A DNA stretch of 64,000 nt from Gryllotalpicola daejeonensis (lineage in GTDB: Bacteria > Actinomycetota > Actinomycetes > Actinomycetales > Microbacteriaceae): the NCBI RefSeq assembly GCF_039538145.1, contig NZ_BAABBV010000002.1, forward strand, positions 62,001 to 126,000, written 5' to 3'. Of this stretch, positions 35,148 to 43,597 are shown piece by piece. Position numbers and translations under genes: made by a program. The notes beneath the pieces were generated by a model. It was not told where the DNA came from. It was given only the letters and a program-made list of their open reading frames with translations, and ran no database searches. Numbering within the stretch: position 1 is the first letter of the stretch; each line of letters opens with the position of its first letter.

Positions 35148-35215
35148 GGGTCATCTGGCCGAGCGGTTCGCGGCATGCCACTGGCATGCCGCTCACGCGC
35201 CTGTCCAGATGACCC
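35148..35215. repeat. Nested inverted repeats
   Basis: The outer arms GGGTCATCTGG (35148-35158) and CCAGATGACCC (35205-35215) are perfect. Inside lies GCGGCATGCCA (35170-35180) and TGGCATGCCGC (35182-35192) around one base. The right outer arm is within the coding end of the membrane protein at 35193-35555. It may end or regulate transcription, or be a small mobile-like element. Confidence 0.7.
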
Positions 35216-35555
35216 ACATGCGATACAGCATGATCGCCACCGCGAGCCCCGAGACCCCGAGCACGACGACGCTCCACCGCCCGCGCTCGACCAGCGCCCA
35301 CACCATGGCGAGCAGCGGCACGATGACGATCGCGACCTGGTACATCCAGAACTCGAGCAGGCTGCCCGTCGGGCTGTTTCCGACCGCCGGCGCGATCGCC
35401 GCCATCACGAGCTGCGCGATCAGCAGCACCGTGACGAGGGCGATCGGCCCCATGCTGAGGTCGCTCGGGGTGCGGCCGGCGAAGCCGAGCACGAGGCAGA
35501 GCGCCCCCGCGGCGAGCGCGATGAAGATCTGCGTGAAGGTGAACCACTCGACCAC
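35193..35555 (-). CDS. Four-helix membrane protein downstream of truB
   Basis: 120 residues with four hydrophobic helices and almost no loops, for example IFIALAAGALCLVLGFAG and VAIVIVPLLAMVWALVE. The GTG at 35555 follows the truB stop codon directly with no gap, so translation is probably coupled. No motif suggests a role. Confidence 0.75.
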   Translation of the reverse strand: MVEWFTFTQIFIALAAGALCLVLGFAGRTPSDLSMGPIALVTVLLIAQLVMAAIAPAVGNSPTGSLLEFWMYQVAIVIVPLLAMVWALVERGRWSVVVLGVSGLAVAIMLYRMWVIWTGA

Positions 35556-36485
35556 TCAGGACTCCTGGCTGTTCGGGAAACCGGTCTCGACTCGCACGAC
35601 GCCCGTCGCCGACACGCTGGCGAGGGCCACGAGGTGGCCGGCCGGGTCGAGGGCGGCGCGGATGCCAGGCGCGTCGGGCGCCTCGACGTGAAGCTTCTTC
35701 CCGTGCCCTAGGTCGACGGACTGCTGGGGGTCGAGCTCGAGCGTCGGGAACAGTCTGGCCGCGGCATCCCCCGGGCTCTGCAGCACGTCGGCGACCGCGA
35801 TGTCGCCGGCGACCAGCGCGTCGAGCGGGGTCGCCTCGGCGACGTCGAACGGCCCGACTGCGGTGCGACGCAGAGCCGTCAGGTGGCCGCCGACGCCGAG
35901 CGCGCGGCCGAGATCACGCGCCAGCGCGCGGATGTAGGTGCCGGAGGAGCACGCGACCCGTACTTCGAGGTCGATCAGCCCAGGCATCCGCCTGGTCGCC
36001 CGCACCTCGAACGCGTGGATCGTGACGGGCCGCGCCTTCAGCTCCACCTCTTCGCCGGCGCGGGCGCGCGCATACGCGCGCTTCCCGTCGACCTTGATCG
36101 CGCTCACCGTGCTCGGCACCTGCTCGATGGGCCCGGTGAGGGCGCGGATGCCTGTACCGATCGCCTCGTCTGTGACGGCGTCGACCGCCGCGGCCTCTGC
36201 ACGCGCGGTGAGCTCGCCCTCGGCGTCGTCGGTGACGGTCGACTCCCCCAGCCGGATCGTCGCCTCGTAGACCTTGTCGGTGCCGACGACGTGGGTCAGC
36301 AGGCGGGTCGCCGTGCCGACTCCGATGATCAGCAGGCCGGTCGCCATGGGGTCGAGCGTTCCCGCGTGACCGACCTTTCGGGTGTTCGCGGCGCGGCGCA
36401 GGCGCGCGACGACGTCGTGGCTGGTGAGCCCCTGCGGCTTGTCGACCAGCACGACGCCGTTCGGCGTCGGCGCGGCAGAGCTCAC
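35556..36485 (-). CDS. truB: tRNA pseudouridine(55) synthase
   Basis: 309 residues. VVLVDKPQGLTSHDVVARLR and the catalytic block RKVGHAGTLDPMATGLL (catalytic Asp) define TruB, followed by the conserved VYEATIRLGESTVTDDAEG and the CSSGTYIRALARDLG strand. It modifies U55 in the tRNA T loop. The GTG start overlaps the TetR stop (GTGA). In most actinobacteria truB lies next to rbfA; here rbfA is about 14 kb away. Confidence 0.94.
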   Translation of the reverse strand: MSSAAPTPNGVVLVDKPQGLTSHDVVARLRRAANTRKVGHAGTLDPMATGLLIIGVGTATRLLTHVVGTDKVYEATIRLGESTVTDDAEGELTARAEAAAVDAVTDEAIGTGIRALTGPIEQVPSTVSAIKVDGKRAYARARAGEEVELKARPVTIHAFEVRATRRMPGLIDLEVRVACSSGTYIRALARDLGRALGVGGHLTALRRTAVGPFDVAEATPLDALVAGDIAVADVLQSPGDAAARLFPTLELDPQQSVDLGHGKKLHVEAPDAPGIRAALDPAGHLVALASVSATGVVRVETGFPNSQES

Positions 36486-37099
36486 GAAGCGGACCCGGCG
36501 TTCAGCACGATGTCGATCTTCTCACCGAACGAGCAGCCGAGCAGTTCGCGCGCGGTGTCGTCGGTGTCGTAGAGGCCGGTCATCTGCAGCGTCAGCAGCG
36601 TGTTGATGAGCATGCCGCCGGCGAGGAAGTCCCGCACCTCATCCTGCGAGAACCCGCCCTCGTCCCGCAGCAGACGGTAGATGACGAGGAACCCCTCCCG
36701 CGCGTACTTTCCGATCACCGGGTCGTGGCCGAGCAGGAAGCCCTGCATGAGCGGAAGCACGATGCCGCCCTCGCCGATCAGGTCGACATAGGCGCGGCCG
36801 AGGAATGCCTTGCGCTCGGCCGCAGAGAGCGCCTTCACCTCAGGACGGGTCAGCGCGTTGCGCAGCCGCGTCTCGAGCCGCTCGCGTGCGCGCAGCAGCA
36901 GCTCGCAGAAGAGGTTCTCTTTGCTGCCGAACATGCGCACGACGTAGGGCTGGCTGATGCCGGCGGCCTGAGCGACCTGATCGGTGGTCGTTCCCGCATA
37001 GCCGCGCTCGCCGAAGACCTCGGCCGCGGCATCCAGAATCTGCTCGCGACGCTGCGCGGCAGGAATCCGCTCGCTCTTCGGCTCACTCACGCTTGACAT
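36482..37099 (-). CDS. TetR-family regulator
   Basis: 205 residues. The HTH (RREQILDAAAEVFGERGYAGTTTDQVAQAAGISQPYVVRMFGSKENLF) is canonical. The ligand domain is unassigned. It is divergent from a DHA2 efflux gene across a 64-bp AT-rich gap that holds two similar dyads, so it probably represses the exporter and itself. Its own promoter would also feed truB and ribF. Confidence 0.92.
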   Translation of the reverse strand: MSSVSEPKSERIPAAQRREQILDAAAEVFGERGYAGTTTDQVAQAAGISQPYVVRMFGSKENLFCELLLRARERLETRLRNALTRPEVKALSAAERKAFLGRAYVDLIGEGGIVLPLMQGFLLGHDPVIGKYAREGFLVIYRLLRDEGGFSQDEVRDFLAGGMLINTLLTLQMTGLYDTDDTARELLGCSFGEKIDIVLNAGSAS

Positions 37100-37146
37100 G
37101 TTATCAATCCATTACTTAGCCTCTGATCTTGTAATCATCCAATTAC
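37100..37146. promoter_or_regulatory. Pair of putative TetR operators
   Basis: GTTATCAATCCATTAC (37100-37115) and GTAATCATCCAATTAC (37131-37146) agree at 12 of 16 positions. The second is a dyad with perfect arms GTAAT/ATTAC. They start 31 bp apart, about three turns, within the divergent promoter of tetR and the exporter. Confidence 0.65.
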
Positions 37147-37163
37147 CACCTTCGGAGGACGAC

Positions 37164-38600
37164 GTGTCTGTTCCCGTCGCGACGGACCCGGCGCAGACTG
37201 CTGCCGTGGCCCCCACCGCTCGCCGCCGGCCGCTGTGGCTCGTGATCGCCGCAGCGTCGCTCCCGCTGTTCATGGGCACGCTCGACAACCTCGTCGTGAC
37301 GAACGCCCTGCCGGTCATCGGCCGAGACCTGAGCGCCGGCATCGACGAGCTCGAATGGGTCATCAACGCGTATGCGCTGGCGTTCGCGAGCTTCATCCTG
37401 ACGGCGGCGGCGCTCGGCGACCGCCTCGGCCGCCGCCCGGTCTTCGTCGTCGGCATCGCGCTGTTCACGGTGGCCTCAGCCCTGTCGGCTCTCAGCACCG
37501 AGCCGTGGCAGCTGATCGCCGCCCGGGCGCTGCAGGGGGTCGGTGCCGCTGCGCTCATGCCCCTGTCGCTCACGATGCTCGCCGGGTCGGTGAGCGAGAA
37601 GGCGCGACCTGCCGCAATCGGCGTGTGGGGCGGCGTGGCCGGCCTGGGTGTCGCTCTCGGCCCGCTCATCGGCGGCGCGGTGACGCAGGGCTGGGCCTGG
37701 CAGGGCATCTTCTGGATCAACGTCCCCGTCGGCGCCGTGGCCATCCCGCTCGTGCTGTGGGCGCTGCCGAACAGCTTCGGTGCCAGGTTGCGCGCGGATC
37801 TGCTCGGCCTGGTGCTCGCGGGCGTCGGGGTGTTCGGCATCGTCTACGGCATCGTGCGCGGCAACGACGCCGGCTGGTCGAGCGGCGAGGTGCTCACCAC
37901 GCTGATCGGCGGCGGCGTGCTGCTGCTGGCGTTCATCTGGTGGGAGACGCGCGCCGCCGCGCCCATGCTGCCGCTGCGCCTGTTCCGCTTCCCGAGCTTC
38001 ACCATCGCCAACGCCGTCGGCGTGATCTTCAGCTTCGGCATCTTCGGCTCGATCTTCATCCTGATCCAGTTCCTGCAGGTGGTGCAGGGCAAGAACCCGC
38101 TCGAGGCGGGCGAGATGACGATTCCATGGACGATGCTGCCGCTGATCGTCTCGCCCCTGACCGGCTTCCTGCTGGTGCCGAGATTCGGACCGAGGATGCC
38201 TGTCGCAGTGGGCCTCGCCATCTCCGCCGTCGCGATCGGGTGGATCGCCTGGATCATGGCGCCCGATCTCGCCTACGCCGACATGGTGCCGCCGTTCCTG
38301 CTCGCGGGCCTCGGCATGGGGTTGATCTTCGCGCCGTCGTCGACGGCGGTGCTCATGGACATGCCCGATGTCGACCACGCGAAGGCCTCCGGGGCGAATT
38401 CCACCCTGCGCGAGATCGGCACGGCGCTCGGCATCGCGGTGCTCACCGCGGTGTTCACGGGCGCGGGCGGGACGCTCACGCCGACCGGCTATGTGGGTGC
38501 CGCGCAGAAGGCCGTCTACGTCGGCGCCGCAGTGCTCGCCGCCGCAGCGATCGTCGCGCTCTGGCTGCCTGGCCGCCGACCTGTGGCGACTGCTCGATAG
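37164..38600 (+). CDS. MFS drug exporter, DHA2 family
   Basis: 478 residues with about 14 hydrophobic helices. ASLPLFMGTLDNLVVTNALPVIGRDL and WVINAYALAFASF, GDRLGRRPVF (motif A) and LQGVGAAALMPLSL (motif C region) place it with EmrB/QacA-type proton antiporters. GGAGG at 37154-37158 is 5 bases before the GTG at 37164. Control by the divergent TetR is likely. Confidence 0.92.
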   Translation: MSVPVATDPAQTAAVAPTARRRPLWLVIAAASLPLFMGTLDNLVVTNALPVIGRDLSAGIDELEWVINAYALAFASFILTAAALGDRLGRRPVFVVGIALFTVASALSALSTEPWQLIAARALQGVGAAALMPLSLTMLAGSVSEKARPAAIGVWGGVAGLGVALGPLIGGAVTQGWAWQGIFWINVPVGAVAIPLVLWALPNSFGARLRADLLGLVLAGVGVFGIVYGIVRGNDAGWSSGEVLTTLIGGGVLLLAFIWWETRAAAPMLPLRLFRFPSFTIANAVGVIFSFGIFGSIFILIQFLQVVQGKNPLEAGEMTIPWTMLPLIVSPLTGFLLVPRFGPRMPVAVGLAISAVAIGWIAWIMAPDLAYADMVPPFLLAGLGMGLIFAPSSTAVLMDMPDVDHAKASGANSTLREIGTALGIAVLTAVFTGAGGTLTPTGYVGAAQKAVYVGAAVLAAAAIVALWLPGRRPVATAR

Positions 38601-38610
38601 CCTGGGCGGC

Positions 38611-39594
38611 ATGCGTGTCGCAGTGATCGGAGCCGGAGCGATCGGCGGAACGATCGCCGCGCTGCTCGACCGTGCCGGGCACGACGTCGAGGTGACCGCG
38701 CGGGGCGCGACCCTCGCCGCCATCGCCGCCGAGGGCCTGCGCCTCGACGGCAAGTGGGGTGAGCACACCGCGCGGGTGGCCGCGGGCGCGACGCTGACGC
38801 GCACCCCCGAGATCGCGTTCCTGGCGACGAAGGCGCAGGATGCGGCATCCGCTCTCACCGCGAATCGCGACCAGCTCGGAAACGTGCCGCTCGTCGTTGT
38901 GCAGAACGGGCTCGAGGGGCTCGAGACGGTCGCGCGGGCCCTGCCCGACTCCCCCGCCTTCGGCGCGCTCGCGCTCTATGCCGCGCAGAACGTCGAGCCG
39001 GGCCGGGTCACGATCACGGCCACTGGGACGACGGTGGTCGACCGATCGCGGCAGGCGGCCGCGCTGCTCTCCTCGGTCATGCCGGCGCAGGTCACGGACA
39101 ACTTCCGCGGGGCACAGTGGACGAAGCTCGTGATCAACATGGTCAACGGCACGCCGGCGGCGACCGGCCTGCCGGTGCAGCGAACCGTGGCAGACCGGCG
39201 GCTGCGGCCGATCGTGACCGCGTTGATTCGCGAGGCCGCGCGGGCGGGGCTCGCACACGGGGTGCACTTCGACCCGATTCAGGGCCTGTCGCACGCCGGG
39301 GTGCGATTCGTCGCCGCCGCTCCGCTGTGGGCAGGGCAGGTGCTGCCGCGGCTCATGGCCCGGCGCATGGGCGCGGTGCCGAACCTCGGTTCGACCCTGC
39401 AGAGCCTGAAGCGCGGCCAGCTGACCGAGATCGACTACCTGAACGGAGCCGTGGTCGCGCAGGCTGCCGCGGTCGGGCAGCGCGCGCCGGTCAATCAGGC
39501 GGTGACGGATGCCGTGCACGAGGTCGAGCGCACGGGGCGGTTCTTCACCCCGGACGAGCTGGCGGAGCGGGTCAGGGCTGCGGCGCGAGGGTGA
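38611..39594 (+). CDS. panE: 2-dehydropantoate 2-reductase-like protein
   Basis: 327 residues from the ATG at 38611. The NADPH-binding GAGAIGGTIAALL opens the protein; VQNGLEGLETV, the catalytic Lys region WTKLVINMVNGTPAATG and RGQLTEIDYLNGAVV match ketopantoate reductases. It may make pantoate for coenzyme A; paralogues with other substrates exist, so the symbol is tentative. It starts 10 bp after the exporter gene and overlaps the convergent Xre gene by 23 bp. Confidence 0.85.
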   Translation: MRVAVIGAGAIGGTIAALLDRAGHDVEVTARGATLAAIAAEGLRLDGKWGEHTARVAAGATLTRTPEIAFLATKAQDAASALTANRDQLGNVPLVVVQNGLEGLETVARALPDSPAFGALALYAAQNVEPGRVTITATGTTVVDRSRQAAALLSSVMPAQVTDNFRGAQWTKLVINMVNGTPAATGLPVQRTVADRRLRPIVTALIREAARAGLAHGVHFDPIQGLSHAGVRFVAAAPLWAGQVLPRLMARRMGAVPNLGSTLQSLKRGQLTEIDYLNGAVVAQAAAVGQRAPVNQAVTDAVHEVERTGRFFTPDELAERVRAAARG

Positions 39595-39784
39595 GCAGCT
39601 CGCCGATCTCGCAGCCGAGAGCTACGCAGATCGCCTCGAGCGTGCTGAAGCGAATCGCCTTCGCGCGGTCGTTCTTGAGCACTGAGAGATTCACGACGCT
39701 CACGCCGACCCGGGCGGAGAGCTCGACCAGCGTCATGCCGCGCTCGGCGAGCAGTTCGTCGAGCCGGCAGTGAACGAGCGCCAC
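39572..39784 (-). CDS. Small Xre-type HTH regulator (YozG-like)
   Basis: 70 residues, nearly all one HTH: LDELLAERGMTLVELSARVGVSVVNLSVLKNDRAKAIRFSTLEAIC. Such short regulators pair with DUF2975 membrane proteins. The GTG at 39784 overlaps the TAG of that gene by one base. Cys at positions 6 and about 60 are notable but not a known motif. Confidence 0.85.
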   Translation of the reverse strand: MALVHCRLDELLAERGMTLVELSARVGVSVVNLSVLKNDRAKAIRFSTLEAICVALGCEIGELLTLAPQP

Positions 39785-40452
39785 TAGACGAGGCCCTCGC
39801 TGTCCTGACGATAGACGGCGCCGACGCGGAAGACCGCGGCGAGCGCGAGGAGAGCGGCGCCGACATAGAGCGGCCACATCTCGAAGAGCACGACGTCTTG
39901 GTTGGAGTTCGTAAGATCGGCGGAATCGGGGGCGCCGGCCAGGATGCTCATGATGCCCATCGAGGCGAGGCCGTGCAGAATATCGACCGCCTCAAACCCG
40001 ACGAAGACGACGCCGGCGAGCCAGAGCAGGGCGAGGTGAGACGCCCGCGCGAATGGCACACCGGCTGCCATGCGATTCATCAGCGCGACCAGGCAGACCG
40101 CGATGCCGGCGCCCGTCAGCGTCGCGACGATGTCGCCCGCGCTGTGCAGGATGATCACGCTAGCCGGAAGGTCTGCCACCGTCGCCCTCATCTGGGTGAA
40201 CGTGGCCGTGCTGCCCGGCACGATGAACGGCGCGCCGTCGAACGTGCGCCCGGTGGGCTGTGGCACCGAGTAGTCGACACCCCACGTCCACTGGATTCCC
40301 GCAGTGCGGCGCGTCAGGCGGTCGACCAGGTCGATCACGTTGCCGATGAGACCCAGGGCGCAGATCGCGAGGTAGAGCAATGAGATCCAGAACACGAACC
40401 GCAGCGCGCCTGACTTTGCGAGCGGGCGGGCGACCTCGTCGGTGAGCGACAT
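39784..40452 (-). CDS. DUF2975 membrane protein
   Basis: 222 residues from the ATG at 40452, with four hydrophobic segments and an extracytoplasmic loop after the first (about 45-95). The layout and the pairing with a YozG-like Xre regulator match DUF2975. The frame extends upstream but there is no support for it. Role unknown; the pair may sense envelope state. Confidence 0.8.
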   Translation of the reverse strand: MSLTDEVARPLAKSGALRFVFWISLLYLAICALGLIGNVIDLVDRLTRRTAGIQWTWGVDYSVPQPTGRTFDGAPFIVPGSTATFTQMRATVADLPASVIILHSAGDIVATLTGAGIAVCLVALMNRMAAGVPFARASHLALLWLAGVVFVGFEAVDILHGLASMGIMSILAGAPDSADLTNSNQDVVLFEMWPLYVGAALLALAAVFRVGAVYRQDSEGLV

Positions 40453-40461
40453 GGCCTGAAC

Positions 40462-40471
40462 ATATCGATAT
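40462..40471. promoter_or_regulatory. AT-rich palindrome upstream of the DUF2975-Xre operon
   Basis: ATATCGATAT is self-complementary and lies 9 bp ahead of the DUF2975 start in a strikingly AT-rich patch. It could be the operator of the Xre protein. Evidence is position and symmetry only. Confidence 0.35.
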
Positions 40472-40528
40472 TCGTTATCCCTGTCGAGAGTCCCAGAGCG
40501 GGGGCAATCACGCGCTAGGGTCCGAGAC

Positions 40529-41059
40529 ATGATCGTGTGGATCAACGGCACCCACGGCGTCGGCAAGACGACGACCGCCGCGCTGGTGCAGCAGCTGCTG
40601 CCCGATTCGCGCGTTCTCGACGCGGAGAAGGTCGGCGGGGTGCTCATGGACATCTCGCCAGGGCTGCCGGAGACCGACAACTTCCAGCACTGGGACCCGT
40701 GGCGCCCGCTCGTCGTCGACACCGCCCGCCGGGTGCTCGATTACGTCGGCGGCACGCTCGTGATGCCGATGACGGTGCTGGTCGAGCCCTACTGGCGTGA
40801 GATCAGCGCCGGCCTCGCCGAGCACGGCATTCCGGTGCATCACTTCGTGCTGCACGCCGACGGCGACACCCTGCGGCACCGCATCGACAACGACGCGGTG
40901 ATGGGGCCGTCGTGGTTCCGCCACGCCTACGTCGAGCCCTACCTCGAGGCCGCCCGCACGTGGCTGCATGACGAGGCAGCGGTCATCGACGTCACGCACG
41001 CAACGCCCGAAGCGGCGGCGCGTCAGATCGCGGATTCCGTGCTCGCGCCCGCTGGGTGA
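40529..41059 (+). CDS. P-loop kinase-like protein, TmrB type
   Basis: 176 residues. Walker A is GTHGVGKTTT (residues 7-16), followed by a lid-like helical region and ADGDTLRHRI. The start VWINGTHGVGKT resembles tunicamycin-resistance protein TmrB and related AAA/nucleotide kinases. It may phosphorylate or bind a small molecule. The next gene begins 7 bp later with a second P-loop protein. Confidence 0.78.
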   Translation: MIVWINGTHGVGKTTTAALVQQLLPDSRVLDAEKVGGVLMDISPGLPETDNFQHWDPWRPLVVDTARRVLDYVGGTLVMPMTVLVEPYWREISAGLAEHGIPVHHFVLHADGDTLRHRIDNDAVMGPSWFRHAYVEPYLEAARTWLHDEAAVIDVTHATPEAAARQIADSVLAPAG

Positions 41060-41066
41060 AACCGTC

Positions 41067-41591
41067 GTGCCGACGCTCGTTCTGATCAATGGCGTGCCCG
41101 CGAGCGGCAAGAGCACGCTCGCACGCGCGTGGTGCGAGCGGCATGCGGACGGCCTGCCGCTCTGCCTCGACCTCGATGCGCTCAGGTCGATGCTCGGCGG
41201 GTGGCGCGAACGGCTTCAGGAAGCCGGCCTCGCAGCACGCGACATCGCACTCGCCGGCATCACTGCGCACCTCGGCAGCGGCCACGACGTCGTGGTCCCG
41301 CAGTACCTTCGGCGCCCGGAGTTCATCGACCGCCTGTCCCTGACGGCGGCTACGTGCGGCGCGGTGTTCGTCGAGACAGCACTGATCATCGACGCGACCA
41401 CCGCCGAGTCCCGCTTCGGCGAGCGCGCCGCAGCGCTCGCGCGCGCCGATCCGCACGGCGCACTGCACGCCGAGATGTCACAGATCGTCCGCGAGTTCGA
41501 CGACTTCCTGCTGACCCGCCCGGCCGTGGCGCGCCTCGAGAGCGGCGGCGCGCTGGCCCAGCTCGAGACGGCGATCGCCCGAGCGCGCTAA
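41067..41591 (+). CDS. P-loop kinase-like protein
   Basis: 174 residues from the GTG at 41067. LVLINGVPASGKSTLA gives Walker A (9-17); CLDLDALRSMLGGW and VVVPQYLRRPEFI suggest a small-molecule kinase of the AAA_33 group. It lies 7 bp after the TmrB-like gene. Its stop overlaps that of the convergent PPOX gene by 4 bp. Confidence 0.78.
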   Translation: MPTLVLINGVPASGKSTLARAWCERHADGLPLCLDLDALRSMLGGWRERLQEAGLAARDIALAGITAHLGSGHDVVVPQYLRRPEFIDRLSLTAATCGAVFVETALIIDATTAESRFGERAAALARADPHGALHAEMSQIVREFDDFLLTRPAVARLESGGALAQLETAIARAR

Positions 41592-42004
41592 GTCGCCGAC
41601 CAGCCCGTCCACCGCTCGACGCGGATCACGACGACCGGACCCTCGGGGCGACGCGCACGGTATTGGCTGTAGCGCGCAACGAGTGAATCGATCGGATGCC
41701 GCATCGCGGCGGCATCCGTTATCACCCTCGCGCGCCCATCGGCGCGGACCCACCACAGCGCGTCCCACTCGTCGCTGTACTCGTCGGCGAGCAGGGCGAC
41801 CTGCGGGTTCTGCGCGATGTTGCGCAGCCGGCGCAGGTCTCGCGTCGACTTCGGCTTGTGGTCGACGGCCGTGTAGATCAGGTCACCCTCGAGCGCGAAG
41901 GTGATCGGCACGAGGTGCGGGGCGCCGTCGCCGCCGACCGTGGCGAGGCGCGCCACACGCGCTGCGGCCAGACGGCCGCGGGCCTCCGCCTCGCTGAGTT
42001 GCAC
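41588..42004 (-). CDS. PPOX-class, probably F420-dependent oxidoreductase
   Basis: 138 residues, a single split-barrel domain. ARVARLATVGGDGAPHLVPITFAL and AVDHKPKSTRDLRRLRNIAQNPQVALL match the TIGR03668/Rv0121-like group that uses F420 or flavin. The substrate is unknown. Confidence 0.83.
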   Translation of the reverse strand: MQLSEAEARGRLAAARVARLATVGGDGAPHLVPITFALEGDLIYTAVDHKPKSTRDLRRLRNIAQNPQVALLADEYSDEWDALWWVRADGRARVITDAAAMRHPIDSLVARYSQYRARRPEGPVVVIRVERWTGWSAT

Positions 42005-42022
42005 ACCCGCCCCGTTCGTGCC

Positions 42023-42592
42023 TCAGCAGGAGTCGCTGAGGACGCGCTTCGGCAGCTCGGGGTTCGAGGTGTCGATGACCGCAGAAGCCGAGAAGAACGG
42101 CGTCTGCTCGACGAGGTAGCTGTCGTCGGCCTGCGCCTGCTGCGCGTCGACGTAGATCAGGTAGTGCCAGATGCCCTTGAGCGAGCCGAGCAGATAGGCG
42201 CCGTCTACGATCAGCACGGCGTCGGCCGGGCCGGTCTTCCACTCGGACAGCGCAGGCACGTCGCGGGACGCATCGAACGCCGCGGTCTGGAAGCCTGTGC
42301 TGCCGGCGAGCCGCCACGGGTCGAGCAGCACGCGGCGGAACGTCGTCTCGTCATAGGCCTGGTCGCCGGCGCCGCGCGAGGCCCTCGGCTTGAGGAAGTC
42401 GCCCATCGAGGCGCGGAAGGCGGGGACGCCGCCGTCGTCGAACACCGCAGCGAGGTCGTCGCCCACCTCGCGGGCGCCCGCGCCGGGGAATCCATCGATG
42501 CCGACGATGCGCCGCCCGCGCGGGTAATTGGACAGGATCTCGTCGCGCAGGCCGCGGAGGAACTCGACGCGGGGTGTGGACACGAGCTGCAT
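42023..42592 (-). CDS. Uridine kinase-like protein with degenerate P-loop
   Basis: 189 residues. Overall it follows actinobacterial uridine kinase-like proteins (FLRGLRDEIL, VGIDGFPGAGA, FRRVLLDPWRLAGSTGFQ, DAVLIVDGAYLLG). The Walker A should read GxxxxGK[ST]; here it is G34-FPGA-G39-A40-R41, so both the Lys and the Ser/Thr are gone. It probably cannot transfer phosphate in the usual way. It lies 18 bp upstream of the PPOX gene on the same strand. Confidence 0.75.
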   Translation of the reverse strand: MQLVSTPRVEFLRGLRDEILSNYPRGRRIVGIDGFPGAGAREVGDDLAAVFDDGGVPAFRASMGDFLKPRASRGAGDQAYDETTFRRVLLDPWRLAGSTGFQTAAFDASRDVPALSEWKTGPADAVLIVDGAYLLGSLKGIWHYLIYVDAQQAQADDSYLVEQTPFFSASAVIDTSNPELPKRVLSDSC

Positions 42593-42663
42593 GTCTCGAG
42601 CGTACGCCGCCCACGGGCACGCACGTGGGCCGAGCCGGCGTGCGGGAAAAGTAGGCTCGAACG

Positions 42664-43551
42664 GTGCCTGAGACCGCGACCGAGACGCTGAGCGAGACGG
42701 TCAATGCGTGGTTCCGCGAGCACGCGCGCGAGCTGCCCTGGCGTGAGCCGGGATGCTCGGCCTGGGGCATCCTCGTCTCGGAATTCATGCTGCAGCAGAC
42801 ACCGGTCGCGCGCGTGCTGCCGCAGTGGCAGGCCTGGCTCGAGCGGTGGCCGACCCCCGCCGCGCTCGCTGCGGTTCCCGCGGGCGAAGCTGTGCGCGCC
42901 TGGAACCGGCTCGGTTACCCGCGCCGCGCGCTGTGGCTGCACGCGTGCGCAGTCGCGATCACCGAGCAGCACGCCGGAGTGGTGCCGGCCGACGTGGATG
43001 CACTGCTCGCCCTTCCCGGCATCGGGCCGTACACGGCACGGGCCGTCGCCGCCTTCGCGTATGGCGTGCGCGTCCCGGTCGTCGACACGAACGTGCGGCG
43101 CGTGCTCGCGCGCGCGGTCGACGGGCAGGCCGAGCCCGGTCCCCCGTCGGCGACGCGCGATCTGGCGGCGATGGCCGCGGTGCTTCCGGTCGATGAGGCC
43201 GAGGCGCGCGTCTTCAACGCCGGCGCGATGGAGCTCGGCGCGATCGTCTGCACCGCGCGCGCCCCGCGGTGCGTGGACTGCCCCCTGGCCTCCGTCTGCG
43301 CGTGGCGCGCCGCCGGCTACCCGGCCTACAACGGTCCGCGGCGTGCGGTGCAGAAGAAATACGAGGGCAGCGACCGCCACGTGCGCGGGCTGATCATGCG
43401 CGAGCTGCGCGCCGCGCACGCGCCCGTGACGGATGCCGAGCTCGACGCTCTCTGGACAGATGACGTGCAACTCGCCCGCGCTCTCTCGGGGCTGCTCGCC
43501 GATGGCCTCGCGGTGCGCGATCCGGGCGGCGAGGGCTACGTGCTGCCGTAG
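42664..43551 (+). CDS. mutY: A/G-specific adenine glycosylase
   Basis: 295 residues. Catalytic Glu40 is in SEFMLQQT, the helix-hairpin-helix is LPGIGPYTARAV, catalytic Asp141 in VVDTNVRR, and the 4Fe-4S cluster Cys196-x6-Cys203-x2-Cys206-x5-Cys212. It removes A opposite 8-oxoG. The NUDIX-like C-terminal domain is absent, which is the short actinobacterial form. The start is a GTG. Confidence 0.93.
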   Translation: MPETATETLSETVNAWFREHARELPWREPGCSAWGILVSEFMLQQTPVARVLPQWQAWLERWPTPAALAAVPAGEAVRAWNRLGYPRRALWLHACAVAITEQHAGVVPADVDALLALPGIGPYTARAVAAFAYGVRVPVVDTNVRRVLARAVDGQAEPGPPSATRDLAAMAAVLPVDEAEARVFNAGAMELGAIVCTARAPRCVDCPLASVCAWRAAGYPAYNGPRRAVQKKYEGSDRHVRGLIMRELRAAHAPVTDAELDALWTDDVQLARALSGLLADGLAVRDPGGEGYVLP

Positions 43552-43597
43552 CCGCTGGCGGTGTCCGGATGTCGGTGATCGTCGCTACCGTTGCGCC

